This document shows, in pieces, positions 9,569-18,709 of a stretch of 64,000 nucleotides of DNA. Where the stretch lies: contig NZ_CP093312.1 in the NCBI RefSeq assembly GCF_023213175.1, positions 1,550,001 to 1,614,000 of the forward strand, read 5' to 3'. Source of the stretch: Sulfurovum sp. XGS-02. Lineage in GTDB: Bacteria > Campylobacterota > Campylobacteria > Campylobacterales > Sulfurovaceae. A program made the position numbers and the translations under genes. The notes under the pieces were generated by a model. It had not been told where the DNA came from. It was given only the letters and a program-made list of their open reading frames with translations, and made no database searches. The stretch's first letter is position 1; every line of letters starts with the position of its first letter.

Positions 9569-9580
9569 TACTTTAAAGTA
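9569..9580. promoter_or_regulatory. 12-bp perfect palindrome between rplI and mlaA
   Basis: TACTTTAAAGTA is a perfect palindrome in the intergenic region between the divergent rplI and mlaA. It could be an operator. AT-rich palindromes also arise by chance in such DNA, and no regulator is identified. Confidence 0.25.
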
Positions 9581-9646
9581 TAGCTTTAGTGTGATGATAG
9601 TATTATATATAGCATATAAAATATGTCAAAAAGGGGAGATCTTTCA

Positions 9647-10489
9647 ATGAAGTTTATTTACATCTTTCTTGTTATCACACTTTTTACATTTCAAGGGTGT
9701 ACAACAAAAGAAGCCAGCCCCAACTCAAATCATCAACCCAATAAAACAGATCCACTGACGACAGCCCCTCTAACAACAGCTACTTCTGATGAACCAATGA
9801 AAGACGATCAAGCAGAAGAGTTTGAAGAAGAGTTTTCCGAACAAGAGACATCTACTGCCAGTGACCCGTTAAGCGGTTATAACAGAGTGATGACCTCCTT
9901 CAATGATACATTTATTCTCTATGCATTGAACCCTGTTTCTAAAGTCTATGCAGCGGTGATACCTCAACCTTTACGATTAGGACTGTCCAATGCTGTGGAT
10001 AACTTACGATTTCCTATTCGTTTTGCCAATAACCTCTTGCAAGGCAAGTTCCAAAACTCTTCGGACGAACTGGAAAGGTTTATTATCAACTCTACCGTGG
10101 GACTGGGTGGACTTATAGATGTTGCCACAGACTATATGACAACACCGATACCTGCACATGATGAAGACTTCGGTCAAACCTTGGGACACTATGGCATAGG
10201 ATCTGGATTCCATGTTGTCCTACCATTCATCGGACCATCAAACATCAGAGATATAGTAGGCCTTACAGCGGATGCCTATCTCTCACCTATCGTACATGTA
10301 AACGGATTAGACCATTATAAAATACCTCAAAATCTTAATCAATCTGTCGGAATTTATTCGGTTCATACCATTAACAAAACATCTCTACATTTAGGGGAAT
10401 ATGAAAACCTTAGAGAAGATGCTATAGATCTCTATCCATTCTTTAGAGACACCTATGAACAAAAACGAAATTCTGATATAACAGAATAA
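9647..10489 (+). CDS. mlaA: MlaA/VacJ family outer-membrane lipoprotein
   Basis: The start is placed at the ATG at 9647 because AGGGGAG lies 8-9 bases upstream and the signal peptide begins there. A start at 9623 would add eight charged residues. The lipobox is FQGC with lipidated Cys18. After an acidic, proline/threonine-rich linker (about 30-75) comes the MlaA core: DPLSGYNRVM, NNLLQGKFQ, INSTVGLGGLIDVA, DEDFGQTLGHYGIG and VLPFIGPSNIRD. MlaA forms an outer-membrane ring that removes misplaced phospholipid from the outer leaflet and hands it to MlaC. It leads an operon with mlaC and an MMPL transporter. Its acidic linker contains FEEEFS, a string also found in that transporter. Confidence 0.93.
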   Translation: MKFIYIFLVITLFTFQGCTTKEASPNSNHQPNKTDPLTTAPLTTATSDEPMKDDQAEEFEEEFSEQETSTASDPLSGYNRVMTSFNDTFILYALNPVSKVYAAVIPQPLRLGLSNAVDNLRFPIRFANNLLQGKFQNSSDELERFIINSTVGLGGLIDVATDYMTTPIPAHDEDFGQTLGHYGIGSGFHVVLPFIGPSNIRDIVGLTADAYLSPIVHVNGLDHYKIPQNLNQSVGIYSVHTINKTSLHLGEYENLREDAIDLYPFFRDTYEQKRNSDITE

Positions 10490-10507
10490 ATGCAATAAGG
10501 TAAAAAC

Positions 10508-11071
10508 ATGTTAAAAAAAATCATTCTACTCTTGTTTCTCTCTCTCATCTCTCTTTATGCGATAGAAGAGCAAAATATTCAAAAAGTAACGGATACAAAG
10601 GTAAGAGAGGTCTTGAATATCTTGAAAGACAAAACCCTGTCCCAGAAACAAAAAGATGCAAAGAATGTTCGTATTATAGACGATATTTTTGATTTTGACA
10701 TTATGTCACAAATTAGTTTGGGCAGAAAATGGAAATCACTTTCAAACAATGAAAAAGCACGGTTTTCCAAAGCTTTTGAGAAAAAAATAAAACATTCCTA
10801 TCTGGATAAACTAAGACTCTACAACAATGAAAAAGTGATCATTAAAGATCTGGAAAAGGTCAAATCTAACCGTATTACTTTGGAAACTCAGGTCATAGGT
10901 CTTGATGACACCTACAAAGTTATCTATCTTTTTTACAAAAAGAAACATACCAATGAATGGTATATTTATGATGTAGAGTTGGTCGGTGTGAGTATTATAC
11001 AGACCTATAGAAAACAGTTTTCAGAGTTTTTACAGACAAAAACGATAAAACAGCTTATAGAATCGCTTTAA
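10508..11071 (+). CDS. mlaC: MlaC/Ttg2D family periplasmic phospholipid carrier
   Basis: The 187-residue protein has a signal peptide (MLKKIILLLFLSLISLYA). The Ttg2/MlaC family signatures include FDFDIMSQISLGRKWKSLS and the final WYIYDVELVGVSIIQTYRKQF. MlaC shuttles phospholipids across the periplasm between MlaA and an inner-membrane complex. It lies 18 bases after mlaA and 27 before the MMPL gene. No mlaF, mlaE or mlaD genes are in this window. Confidence 0.9.
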   Translation: MLKKIILLLFLSLISLYAIEEQNIQKVTDTKVREVLNILKDKTLSQKQKDAKNVRIIDDIFDFDIMSQISLGRKWKSLSNNEKARFSKAFEKKIKHSYLDKLRLYNNEKVIIKDLEKVKSNRITLETQVIGLDDTYKVIYLFYKKKHTNEWYIYDVELVGVSIIQTYRKQFSEFLQTKTIKQLIESL

Positions 11072-11098
11072 GTCATTCTGTAGATAAGAAGATCATCG

Positions 11099-13588
11099 AT
11101 GCTCTATACACTTTATCAAAAGCTTATACTCAAATACCCTTTTTGGGTTTTAACGATCCTGATCAGCAGTATACTTATTTTTGGCATCAATATTCAAAAA
11201 CTGGAGATAGATGCTTCTGCAGAAACACTTCTTTTAAATGATGATAAAGACCTGGCATTTTCCAGAACTGTAGCAAAAAGATTCCAAACCAATGATCTCC
11301 TTATTCTTGCCTATAAACCCAAACAGGATCTACTCTCTCCAGAAAGCCTGCAAACCTTAACACGTATCACTAATGACCTGGAGCAATTACCTCGTGTTGA
11401 ATCTGTAGATTCACTCATCAACGTACCTCTGTTTTTTTCACCTATCAGAGAGATGGATGATCTGATCAATGAAACCAGAACACTGAAGAGTGATGACATC
11501 AATCTCTCCATGGTGAAGCATGAGTTTTTAACCAGCCCTCTCTATAAAGACAGCCTTGTCAATAAAGATTTCACGATCTCCTCGATCATCATCCATTTAT
11601 ACCAGGATCCGGAATACTTCACACTTTTAGAAGAGAGAAATCGTTTACTTGACAAACAAAAAGCCTCTCTACTTACAAAAGAAGAGAAACAGGAACTCCA
11701 CGATGTCTCTATAGCATTTAAAGCACATAGAGATGCACAACGCGACATCGACAATCAAAATATTACAGCAATCCGCGCTCTGATCTCAAAGTATCAAGAT
11801 GATGCCACGTTCTTTTTAGGTGGTGTGCAAATGATCTCCAACGATATTGTCGGGTTTATCAAAAACGATCTACTAATTTACGGAAGTACTCTGATACTCC
11901 TTATTATCCTTGTTTTGGGTTTTATTTTCAAAAAAATCAGATGGGTGATGCTGCCTATTCTGATTTGTGCGCTCTCCGTTATTGCGATCACGAGCAGCCT
12001 GGGATATTTTGGATGGGAGATCACCGTCATCTCTTCGAACTTTATTGCTTTGCAGCTGATCATTACCATTTCCATCGTTCTGCATCTGATTGTAAGGTAT
12101 GAAGAACTTTTGACACGCTATCCTCGTGCTTCGTCCAAAAGACTCATCTTATATACGGTGCTTACAAAGGCCACACCTACTACCTTTGCTATTCTCACTA
12201 CAATTGCAGGCTTCTCCTCACTGCTCTATTCTCATATCTATCCTGTCATCAATCTAGGCTGGATGATGAGTGCAGGTATCACCATGTCATTGGTGATCGC
12301 ATTTATTATCTTACCTGCTGTCCTGATGTTACTGAAAAAAACACCCCCCGTAAAACAGAAGAGATCTATGGCTTTTATACCTTCTCTGACTGCCAAAATC
12401 GTACTACATGATAAAAAAGCGATCTATATCGTCACCCTTCTCTCAATTGTCTTTAGTATTACGGGGGCTTCACAGCTGATTGTAGAAAACAGTTTTATTA
12501 ACTACTTTAAAAAAGATACGGAGATCTACAAAGGTATGAGTATTATCGATCAGGAACTAGGAGGTACCACTCCCTTAGATGTCATACTCACGTTATCGGA
12601 TAAAAACAGTACTCCTACATCCACGGCTTCAACCCAGGAAGAGACATTTGACGAGACAGATTCCTTCGAAGAGGAATTTTCGTCTGTAGAGGACCAGGAC
12701 CAATACTGGTTTACGGAGGAGAAGATCCAGATCATCAAAAATGTCCATCACTATTTGACGGACCTTGCACAGGTAGGTGAGGTACAGTCTTTTGCCACAC
12801 TTCTAGCTACAGGAAAGATACTCAATAAAAACAAAAACCTGGACAGTATAGACCTCGCTTTGATCTATAAAAAACTCCCCCAGAAATACAGAGATGTGAT
12901 ACTCACGCCTTACGTCAATATTGAACATGACCAGCTAAGGTTCTCTACACGTGTCATAGACTCTAATGAAGTATTACGCAGAGACGCACTACTAAAAAAG
13001 GTCAAAGATGACCTCACACAACTTATAGATCCTAATGTAGCAACCGTACAGCTCTCAAATCTTATGGTCCTTTATAATAATATGCTGCAATCTCTTTTCC
13101 ATTCACAGATCACGATGATCGGCCTCGTATTGCTCATCGTTTCCCTCATGTTCCTTATTTTGTTCAGGTCTCTAAAACTCACATTGATCGCTTTGACCGT
13201 CAATGTTATTCCCATAGCACTTGTCTTTGGATTTATGGGCTGGCTGCATATCCCTCTGGACATTATGACCATTACCATAGCCGCTATTGCTATGGGTATC
13301 GGTATCGATGATACGATACACTATATCCATCGGTTTAAAGTTGAATTTGAAAAGGACAATCGTTACTACTTTAGCATGCATAGAACAAGTACCAGCATAG
13401 GAAATGCCTTATACTTTACCACACTGGTTATCGTGATAGGGTTTTCCATCCTGACCTTGTCAAATCTAATCCCAACCATTTATTTCGGTCTGCTGACCAT
13501 GGTAGTAATGATCGCTGCACTCACCTCTGATATGATACTTTTACCCAAACTTTTGATCGTGTTCAAGCCATTCAAAAGAGTCAAATAG
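11099..13588 (+). CDS. MMPL/RND-superfamily transporter, probable lipid exporter or importer
   Basis: The 829-residue protein shows the RND layout: one helix near residues 15-35, a large periplasmic domain, a six-helix block (about 255-410), a second periplasmic domain (about 455-660) and a final helix block. Typical motifs are VSLMFLILFRSLKLTL and AIAMGIGIDDTIHYIHR, with the conserved GIDD of MMPL proteins. HpnN, a hopanoid transporter, belongs to the same group. Lying directly after mlaA and mlaC, it probably moves lipids delivered by MlaC or loads them. The substrate is inferred. The second periplasmic domain carries an acidic insert (about residues 500-535) with FEEEFS at 523-528. Confidence 0.85.
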   Translation: MLYTLYQKLILKYPFWVLTILISSILIFGINIQKLEIDASAETLLLNDDKDLAFSRTVAKRFQTNDLLILAYKPKQDLLSPESLQTLTRITNDLEQLPRVESVDSLINVPLFFSPIREMDDLINETRTLKSDDINLSMVKHEFLTSPLYKDSLVNKDFTISSIIIHLYQDPEYFTLLEERNRLLDKQKASLLTKEEKQELHDVSIAFKAHRDAQRDIDNQNITAIRALISKYQDDATFFLGGVQMISNDIVGFIKNDLLIYGSTLILLIILVLGFIFKKIRWVMLPILICALSVIAITSSLGYFGWEITVISSNFIALQLIITISIVLHLIVRYEELLTRYPRASSKRLILYTVLTKATPTTFAILTTIAGFSSLLYSHIYPVINLGWMMSAGITMSLVIAFIILPAVLMLLKKTPPVKQKRSMAFIPSLTAKIVLHDKKAIYIVTLLSIVFSITGASQLIVENSFINYFKKDTEIYKGMSIIDQELGGTTPLDVILTLSDKNSTPTSTASTQEETFDETDSFEEEFSSVEDQDQYWFTEEKIQIIKNVHHYLTDLAQVGEVQSFATLLATGKILNKNKNLDSIDLALIYKKLPQKYRDVILTPYVNIEHDQLRFSTRVIDSNEVLRRDALLKKVKDDLTQLIDPNVATVQLSNLMVLYNNMLQSLFHSQITMIGLVLLIVSLMFLILFRSLKLTLIALTVNVIPIALVFGFMGWLHIPLDIMTITIAAIAMGIGIDDTIHYIHRFKVEFEKDNRYYFSMHRTSTSIGNALYFTTLVIVIGFSILTLSNLIPTIYFGLLTMVVMIAALTSDMILLPKLLIVFKPFKRVK

Positions 13589-13680
13589 TCTAACAATCTA
13601 CTTTGACTCTATTAGAATTAATATCTCCTTTTATAAAATATGTTACAATCAAAAAAAATAAAATAACGGACCAATCATTT

Positions 13681-15630
13681 ATGTTTCAAGAATTCAAAAT
13701 AGACAATTTAGACCAATTCCCCAAAGATTTAGAGACCCTTTTAAACCAGCAAAGAGTAACGATCAATGATATCACTGCAAATGCAGAGAGCAGTTATGAC
13801 AAGGTCCTTAAACCCTTGCAAGACCTGGATGAAGAACTAGGGCTTTTCTTTACCCCGCTTTCTCATCTGAATTCCGTAATGAACTCAGACGAAACACAAA
13901 AAGCCTATGAAGCATCTATCCCTCTGCTTTCGAAATTCAGTTCTGAAATGGCACAAAACGAAGCCCTCTTTAAAAAGATTGAGGCGATCAAGGCAGATTC
14001 CAAAGAAGCGAACAAAGTACTGGAACATGAGATCAGAGGTTTTGTACTCTCTGGGGTCAATCTCCCCGAAGATAAGAAAAAACGACTCGAAGAGATCAGC
14101 CTCAAACTCTCTGAACTTTCCAACCAGTTTTCACAAAATCTCCTTGATGCGACCAATGCCTATGAACTTATCATCGAAGATGAAAAAGATGTTGAAGGGA
14201 TGCCTCAGTCCGACATCGATGCAGCCAAAGAGGAAATGGACGGTAAAACCGTTTATAAATTCACTCTTCAAATTCCCAGTTATCTGGCCTACATGACTTA
14301 CGGGCCTAACCGTGAGTATAGAAAAGAACTCTCTAAAGCCTATGCAACCAGAGCACCAGAAAACGCAGAGGTCATAGACCAGATCCTCGCACTCAAACAT
14401 GAAAAATCACAACTGCTAGGCTTTAGCTCTTATGCAGAGTATGCATTGGAGACACGTGATGCAAGTCGCGAAGATGATGTCATCACATTCTTAAATGAAC
14501 TGGCCGATGCTGCCTTGCCTCAAGCCAAAAAAGAACTTGAGGAACTACGTGAATATGCGAAACGTGTGGATAGTATCGAAGATCTTGCAGGATATGATGT
14601 AGGCTACTATTCAGAAAAGCTGAAAAAAGAAAAGTTTGACTTCGATGATACAATCACTAAACCCTACTTCAAACAGGAGAAGGTTTTAGAGGGACTACTA
14701 TACATTGTCTCAGAACTTTTTGGTGTCACGTTCGAGCCTGCAGATGTACCGACATGGCACACCTGTGTAAAACCTTTTGACATCTTCGAAGAGGGCAAAC
14801 TCTCCGGACGTATCTACTTTGACCTTGAGGCACGTAAAGAGAAACGCGGAGGGGCATGGATGAATGACTGGGAGACACACTATGTGGATAGCAAAGGAGA
14901 TTTACATCTTCCTTCCGCTTTCATCGTATGTAACTTCTCGCCAACAACCCCAAAGACTCCTTCTTTGCTTCGACATGATGATGTGGTGACGCTCTTTCAT
15001 GAGATGGGACATGCGATCCACCACCTTTTTGGAAAATGTAAAGAGCGTTCGGTCTCAGGTATCAACGGTGTGGCATGGGATGTGGTGGAGTTCCCTTCAC
15101 AGTTCTTGGAGAACTTTGCCTATGAAGCAGCGATCCTAAAACGTTTTGGTTTTCATTATGAAACAGGTGAGCCTATCTCAGAGGAACTAATGGCTAAGAT
15201 CAAAGAGACTAAGAACTTCCAAGCAGCCCTTGGCATCCTGCGTCAGGTAGAATTCTCGTTGTTTGATTTTGTACTGCATCAGGACCTTTACCAAGGTGAG
15301 GAAGTACAAAGATTGCTTGATGGCATTAGAGAAAAAACTTCTTTGCTCACACCACCAAGCTATAACAAATTCCAACACGGATTTGCACATATCTTTGCAG
15401 GTGGCTATGCAGCAGGATACTACAGCTATAAATGGGCTGAAGTACTCTCTGCAGATGCGTTTTTCTCCTGTTTGGATAATGAATCAGGATTTAACAAAGA
15501 GCGTGCCAAAGGGTATAAAGAGTATATACTTGCAAGCGGTGGTGCGATTGAGATGTCTGAGCTCTACGAAGAGTGGCTTGGACGGAAAGCAGATGTTCAA
15601 AGTCTGATCAAACTGTATGAAATAGCATAA
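13681..15630 (+). CDS. M3 family oligopeptidase (oligopeptidase A/PrlC-like)
   Basis: The start is placed at the ATG at 13681 (MFQEFKIDNLDQFP). The longer frame begins at a TTG at 13603 and adds unrelated residues. The protein has about 649 residues and the thimet-oligopeptidase fold. The zinc site is HEMGH around residue 440 in VTLFHEMGHAIHHLFG, with the downstream glutamate in the VVEFPSQFLENFAYE segment. Such cytosolic enzymes degrade short peptides and cleaved signal peptides. The gap to the transporter gene is about 90 bases, so it may be part of the same transcript. Confidence 0.93.
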   Translation: MFQEFKIDNLDQFPKDLETLLNQQRVTINDITANAESSYDKVLKPLQDLDEELGLFFTPLSHLNSVMNSDETQKAYEASIPLLSKFSSEMAQNEALFKKIEAIKADSKEANKVLEHEIRGFVLSGVNLPEDKKKRLEEISLKLSELSNQFSQNLLDATNAYELIIEDEKDVEGMPQSDIDAAKEEMDGKTVYKFTLQIPSYLAYMTYGPNREYRKELSKAYATRAPENAEVIDQILALKHEKSQLLGFSSYAEYALETRDASREDDVITFLNELADAALPQAKKELEELREYAKRVDSIEDLAGYDVGYYSEKLKKEKFDFDDTITKPYFKQEKVLEGLLYIVSELFGVTFEPADVPTWHTCVKPFDIFEEGKLSGRIYFDLEARKEKRGGAWMNDWETHYVDSKGDLHLPSAFIVCNFSPTTPKTPSLLRHDDVVTLFHEMGHAIHHLFGKCKERSVSGINGVAWDVVEFPSQFLENFAYEAAILKRFGFHYETGEPISEELMAKIKETKNFQAALGILRQVEFSLFDFVLHQDLYQGEEVQRLLDGIREKTSLLTPPSYNKFQHGFAHIFAGGYAAGYYSYKWAEVLSADAFFSCLDNESGFNKERAKGYKEYILASGGAIEMSELYEEWLGRKADVQSLIKLYEIA

Positions 15631-15690
15631 TGATCTTCTCTCACTCTTAGGCAGATAGCCAAAGAGCGAAAGAACAGAAAGGAGCCTTTC

Positions 15691-16206
15691 GTGAGCGAAT
15701 ACCGTTCTCTTGCACTTACCGTGATCGCCATCTTTATCATCACTTTTCTGGCTGCCTATTTCAGTCCCTCATTCGCAGAACAAAAAACCTATTTAGAACT
15801 TTTTATCCTGTTTGGGAGCCTGCTTTTCATCTTTGCAGTGGTAGTGATCTTTGCAACACTGGGATTTCACTCTTTTGCCCTCTTTTTGAGTCTTTTTCTT
15901 GCTGCAGTGATCGCCATGTATGGGGTATTGGGGGCTTTGCTTATCACGGCTGTCACCTATTTTCTGTGGGGTTCTATCTTCGCGATGGAACTGCTTCTGT
16001 TCTATAATGGAAGTGAAAGTGCCAAAGCGTGGTTTCTCTCCCGATATGATTTCAAAACATTCAAGATGGAGTATGTTGCTTTTTATCCGCTGATGGGAAT
16101 GCTCTATATTTTATTGGAATTTATACCTTATCTCTTTTCTAAAGAGAAGTTGTTGAAGTTCACCCCTTCAAAAGTCTTGAAGGAGATGGAGATGTTACTG
16201 GAATAA
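15691..16206 (+). CDS. Conserved integral membrane protein of unknown function
   Basis: The 171-residue protein starts with GTG behind a good ribosome site (AAAGGAG). It has about four hydrophobic helices (residues 7-28, 36-58, 61-80 and 82-107) and a further amphipathic or membrane stretch near 128-150. The C-terminus is charged and probably cytoplasmic. No domain is recognised. It follows the M3 peptidase by 60 bases on the same strand and converges on argG, with a gap of only 6 bases. Confidence 0.75.
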   Translation: MSEYRSLALTVIAIFIITFLAAYFSPSFAEQKTYLELFILFGSLLFIFAVVVIFATLGFHSFALFLSLFLAAVIAMYGVLGALLITAVTYFLWGSIFAMELLLFYNGSESAKAWFLSRYDFKTFKMEYVAFYPLMGMLYILLEFIPYLFSKEKLLKFTPSKVLKEMEMLLE

Positions 16207-16212
16207 ATTTAT

Positions 16213-17484
16213 TTACTCTTCATTACTCTTGATAAGAGAAGCGATACGTTCAGGCTGTTTTTTACCTTCGATGATGAATCTCAATGCATTCAGACGGATA
16301 AACCCTTCTGCATCCGCTTGGTTATATACTTCATCCTCTTCAAATGTTGAGTGCGCTTCTGAATAGAGCGATTCATCTGAACTTCTACCCACTACGATCA
16401 CATTCCCTTTGTAGAGTTTGAGTTTTACTTCACCATTGACCGTTTCTTGTGTTGCGTCGATCGCTGATTGCATCATCTTGCGCTCTGGCGACCACCAGTA
16501 TCCGTTATAGATCAGTTTTGCATACTTTGGCATAAGCTCATCTTTAAGGTGTGCTTCTTCTCTATCCAGTGTGATAGATTCGATCGCTCTGTGTGCTTTA
16601 AGCATGATCGTACCACCCGGAGTCTCATAACATCCACGTGCTTTCATACCTACATAACGGTTCTCTACGATATCGATACGTCCGATACCATGCTTATTTC
16701 CATAATCATTCAGTGTTTTAAGAAGTGTCGCAGGGCTCATCTCTTCACCGTTAATTGCTATCGGGTCACCTTTTTTATAAGTGATCGTGATATACTCTGC
16801 CTCATCTGGAGCCTCTTCAGGAGAGTTTGTCCATAGCCACATATCATCTTCTGGTTCAGCTGCAGGATTTTCAAGGTGAAGCCCTTCATACGAGATATGA
16901 AGCAGGTTTGCATCCATAGAGTATGGACTTGCTTTAGGGTTACCGTCCTCATCGACGTGTTTTTTAGAGATCTCGATACCATGCTCTCTTGCATACGCAA
17001 GAAGCTTCTCACGTGAATTCAGGTCCCACTCTCTCCATGGTGCGATCACCGCGATATCCGGATTAAGACCTAGATAACCAAGCTCAAAACGTACCTGGTC
17101 ATTTCCTTTACCAGTAGCCCCGTGACTCACAGCATCAGCACCGGTCTGTTGTGCGATCTCTATCTGTTTTTTAGAGATAAGCGGACGTGCGATAGATGTA
17201 CCCAGCAGGTACTCGCCCTCATAGATGGCATTGGCTCTGAACATAGGGAAGACAAAATCTTTTACAAATTCTTCTCTAAGATCCAAGATAAAAATATTCT
17301 CAGGTTTGATACCCATATCCAATGCTTTCTGACGTGCAGGTTCTACCTCTTCACCCTGACCAAGATCAGCCGTGAAAGTAACCACTTCACACTCATACTC
17401 ATCTTGAAGCCATTTTAAAATAATACTTGTATCCAATCCACCAGAATACGCCAATACTGCTTTTTTAATTTTTCTTTTTGCCAT
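16213..17484 (-). CDS. argG: Argininosuccinate synthase
   Basis: The 423-residue enzyme joins citrulline and aspartate, using ATP, in arginine synthesis. The ATP-binding P-loop-like motif is AYSGGLDTS near residues 12-20. Other family segments are [26 protein letters not shown] and [17 protein letters not shown]. Length is slightly above the common 400 residues. AAAGG precedes the ATG. A TAAAAT box on the minus strand at 17514-17519 is a reasonable promoter. No other arg genes are nearby. Confidence 0.97.
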   Translation of the reverse strand: MAKRKIKKAVLAYSGGLDTSIILKWLQDEYECEVVTFTADLGQGEEVEPARQKALDMGIKPENIFILDLREEFVKDFVFPMFRANAIYEGEYLLGTSIARPLISKKQIEIAQQTGADAVSHGATGKGNDQVRFELGYLGLNPDIAVIAPWREWDLNSREKLLAYAREHGIEISKKHVDEDGNPKASPYSMDANLLHISYEGLHLENPAAEPEDDMWLWTNSPEEAPDEAEYITITYKKGDPIAINGEEMSPATLLKTLNDYGNKHGIGRIDIVENRYVGMKARGCYETPGGTIMLKAHRAIESITLDREEAHLKDELMPKYAKLIYNGYWWSPERKMMQSAIDATQETVNGEVKLKLYKGNVIVVGRSSDESLYSEAHSTFEEDEVYNQADAEGFIRLNALRFIIEGKKQPERIASLIKSNEE

Positions 17485-17568
17485 GCGATAAGCCTTTAAT
17501 TAATATTGTTGCAATTTTAGCGTAAATTTAGTTACGGATATTTTATATTCTAAGAATTTGAAGACAAT

Positions 17569-18132
17569 CTATTCACTTACATAAGCTCCTCTTGCACCAC
17601 TCACAGAAGTTTTAGACTTTTCTTTTTTAGTTTTTTCAGCATTTTTCAGGTTTATTTCATGCTCTTTGGCAGCCATATAATTGCCAAATGTTTCAAATTC
17701 ATCCTCTCCTTTTGCATTGAGCTGTTTTTCAAGCACTCTAAGGTGTTGCTTCATTTTATCGCTCAAAGTGATGATCTCCTGATAATGTACAGCAGATATT
17801 TTGATCGCCCCATCACTTAAGGGTTTTTTTCTGCCAAATAGACTGCTTTTGTTCTTGGAGACACATACCTCATAGATCTGCATAAAATTATTATGTATAC
17901 TTTTCCATAATGCTTCAATTTCATAGAGAGTATCCACACAACTGCTGTCTCTAAAGAGCATGGCCTCCTGTTCCAGCCACTTTCCAAAATCGATATCGGA
18001 CATATTCAATTCAATGTCTTGTTTGTTTGTATCTAGCAATCCCGCAGATAATAATTTTATCATTCCTACCCATCTGGTATGTTCTACTCGTGCTTGATGA
18101 AGATGATGAAGATATGTGTCTTTATTTGTCAT
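17569..18132 (-). CDS. Soluble protein with a degenerate CZB (chemoreceptor zinc-binding)-like domain
   Basis: The 187-residue protein has no signal peptide or membrane helix. Residues 10-85 follow the spacing of a CZB domain: RVEHTRW (His18), DFGKWL (49-53) where CZB has C-x-F-G-K-W, and LWKSIHNNF (His80) where CZB has H-x-x-x-H. Two of four zinc ligands seem replaced, the Cys by Ile47 and the third His by Trp76. CZB domains sense zinc or hypochlorite in chemoreceptors and diguanylate cyclases. The C-terminal 40 residues are charged and probably disordered. There is no partner enzyme domain. The domain call comes from motif reading only, so it is tentative. Confidence 0.5.
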   Translation of the reverse strand: MTNKDTYLHHLHQARVEHTRWVGMIKLLSAGLLDTNKQDIELNMSDIDFGKWLEQEAMLFRDSSCVDTLYEIEALWKSIHNNFMQIYEVCVSKNKSSLFGRKKPLSDGAIKISAVHYQEIITLSDKMKQHLRVLEKQLNAKGEDEFETFGNYMAAKEHEINLKNAEKTKKEKSKTSVSGARGAYVSE

Positions 18133-18153
18133 TTAGTATTCCTTGTCTATTGT

Positions 18154-18201
18154 ATCACTATATTTCATGACACAGGTCGCATCTAAATGCTATATAGTGA
18201 T
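18154..18201. promoter_or_regulatory. 10-bp inverted repeat upstream of the CZB-like gene
   Basis: ATCACTATAT at 18154-18163 is matched by its exact complement ATATAGTGAT at 18192-18201, with a 28-base spacer. The arms sit about 20 and 60 bases before the CZB-like start, and a TACAAT-like -10 lies just inside. This could be a two-site operator. The wide spacer makes a terminator unlikely. Confidence 0.35.
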
Positions 18202-18297
18202 TTTAATTATTTCCTCAGAAATATTTTATCCCAAAGGAATACTTATATTTGTTATAACTTGATTAATTTTTAACCAAATAAATATAGATATTATTTT

Positions 18298-18639
18298 TTA
18301 GTAATCAAATCCATATTTCTTCAAAATGATCTCTAATACAGCCTTCTGATAGGCTCCGGTATGACGAAACACTTCTTTTCCAGAGGCGTCAAAAAATATC
18401 TGCGTAGGCATCTCTTTGAGTTTATAGATATCACGACTCACCAAACGCTCTTTTTGACCATCTATTGAATAGATCTGAAACTCCGGATGCACTTCTAATA
18501 CTTCAGCAAATACTTTGGACATCGCTAAACAGCTATAGCAGTGGGACATACCAAATGAGAATATGAGAGGCTTCCCATTACCTATCTTATCTTTGACATC
18601 GGCATATTTCATCACTGGCATTATATTTTCCGTAGGCAT
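18298..18639 (-). CDS. Cytoplasmic thioredoxin-like protein (CYSC active site)
   Basis: The 113-residue thioredoxin-fold protein has a redox pair Cys34/Cys37 in FSFGMSHCYSCLAMSK and a cis-proline in MPTQIFF. There is no signal peptide, so it should act in the cytoplasm as a reductase or thiol oxidoreductase. The Met start at 18639 has GGAGAAG just before it and a TATAAT box about 30 bases upstream. The 5' end and promoter of this gene lie in a sequence repeated next to pdxJ, showing that the two genes were once direct divergent neighbours. Confidence 0.82.
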   Translation of the reverse strand: MPTENIMPVMKYADVKDKIGNGKPLIFSFGMSHCYSCLAMSKVFAEVLEVHPEFQIYSIDGQKERLVSRDIYKLKEMPTQIFFDASGKEVFRHTGAYQKAVLEIILKKYGFDY

Positions 18640-18709
18640 CTTCTCTCCACATATTCTAAATATAAGCGATTATACAAATTCTATCTTAAGAACTTTTACT
18701 ATCATCAAA
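18630..18709. repeat. Copy A of a duplicated bidirectional promoter (thioredoxin side)
   Basis: These 80 bases match 23539-23618 at 72 of 80 positions without gaps. The copy spans the thioredoxin start codon and ribosome site (minus) and the former pdxJ promoter (plus). Here the thioredoxin -10 is intact (TATAAT on the minus strand, 18669-18674) while the pdxJ -10 has decayed to TATCAT (18700-18705). Confidence 0.9.
18669..18674 (-). promoter_or_regulatory. -10 box of the thioredoxin-like gene
   Basis: TATAAT on the minus strand lies 30 bases before the ATG at 18639. The matching site in copy B next to pdxJ reads GATAAT, as expected if only this copy still drives the thioredoxin gene. Confidence 0.6.

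Noticed and set aside
13603-13680. N-terminal extension of the M3 peptidase from a TTG
   Set aside because: No ribosome site; the family-like N-terminus starts at the ATG at 13681.
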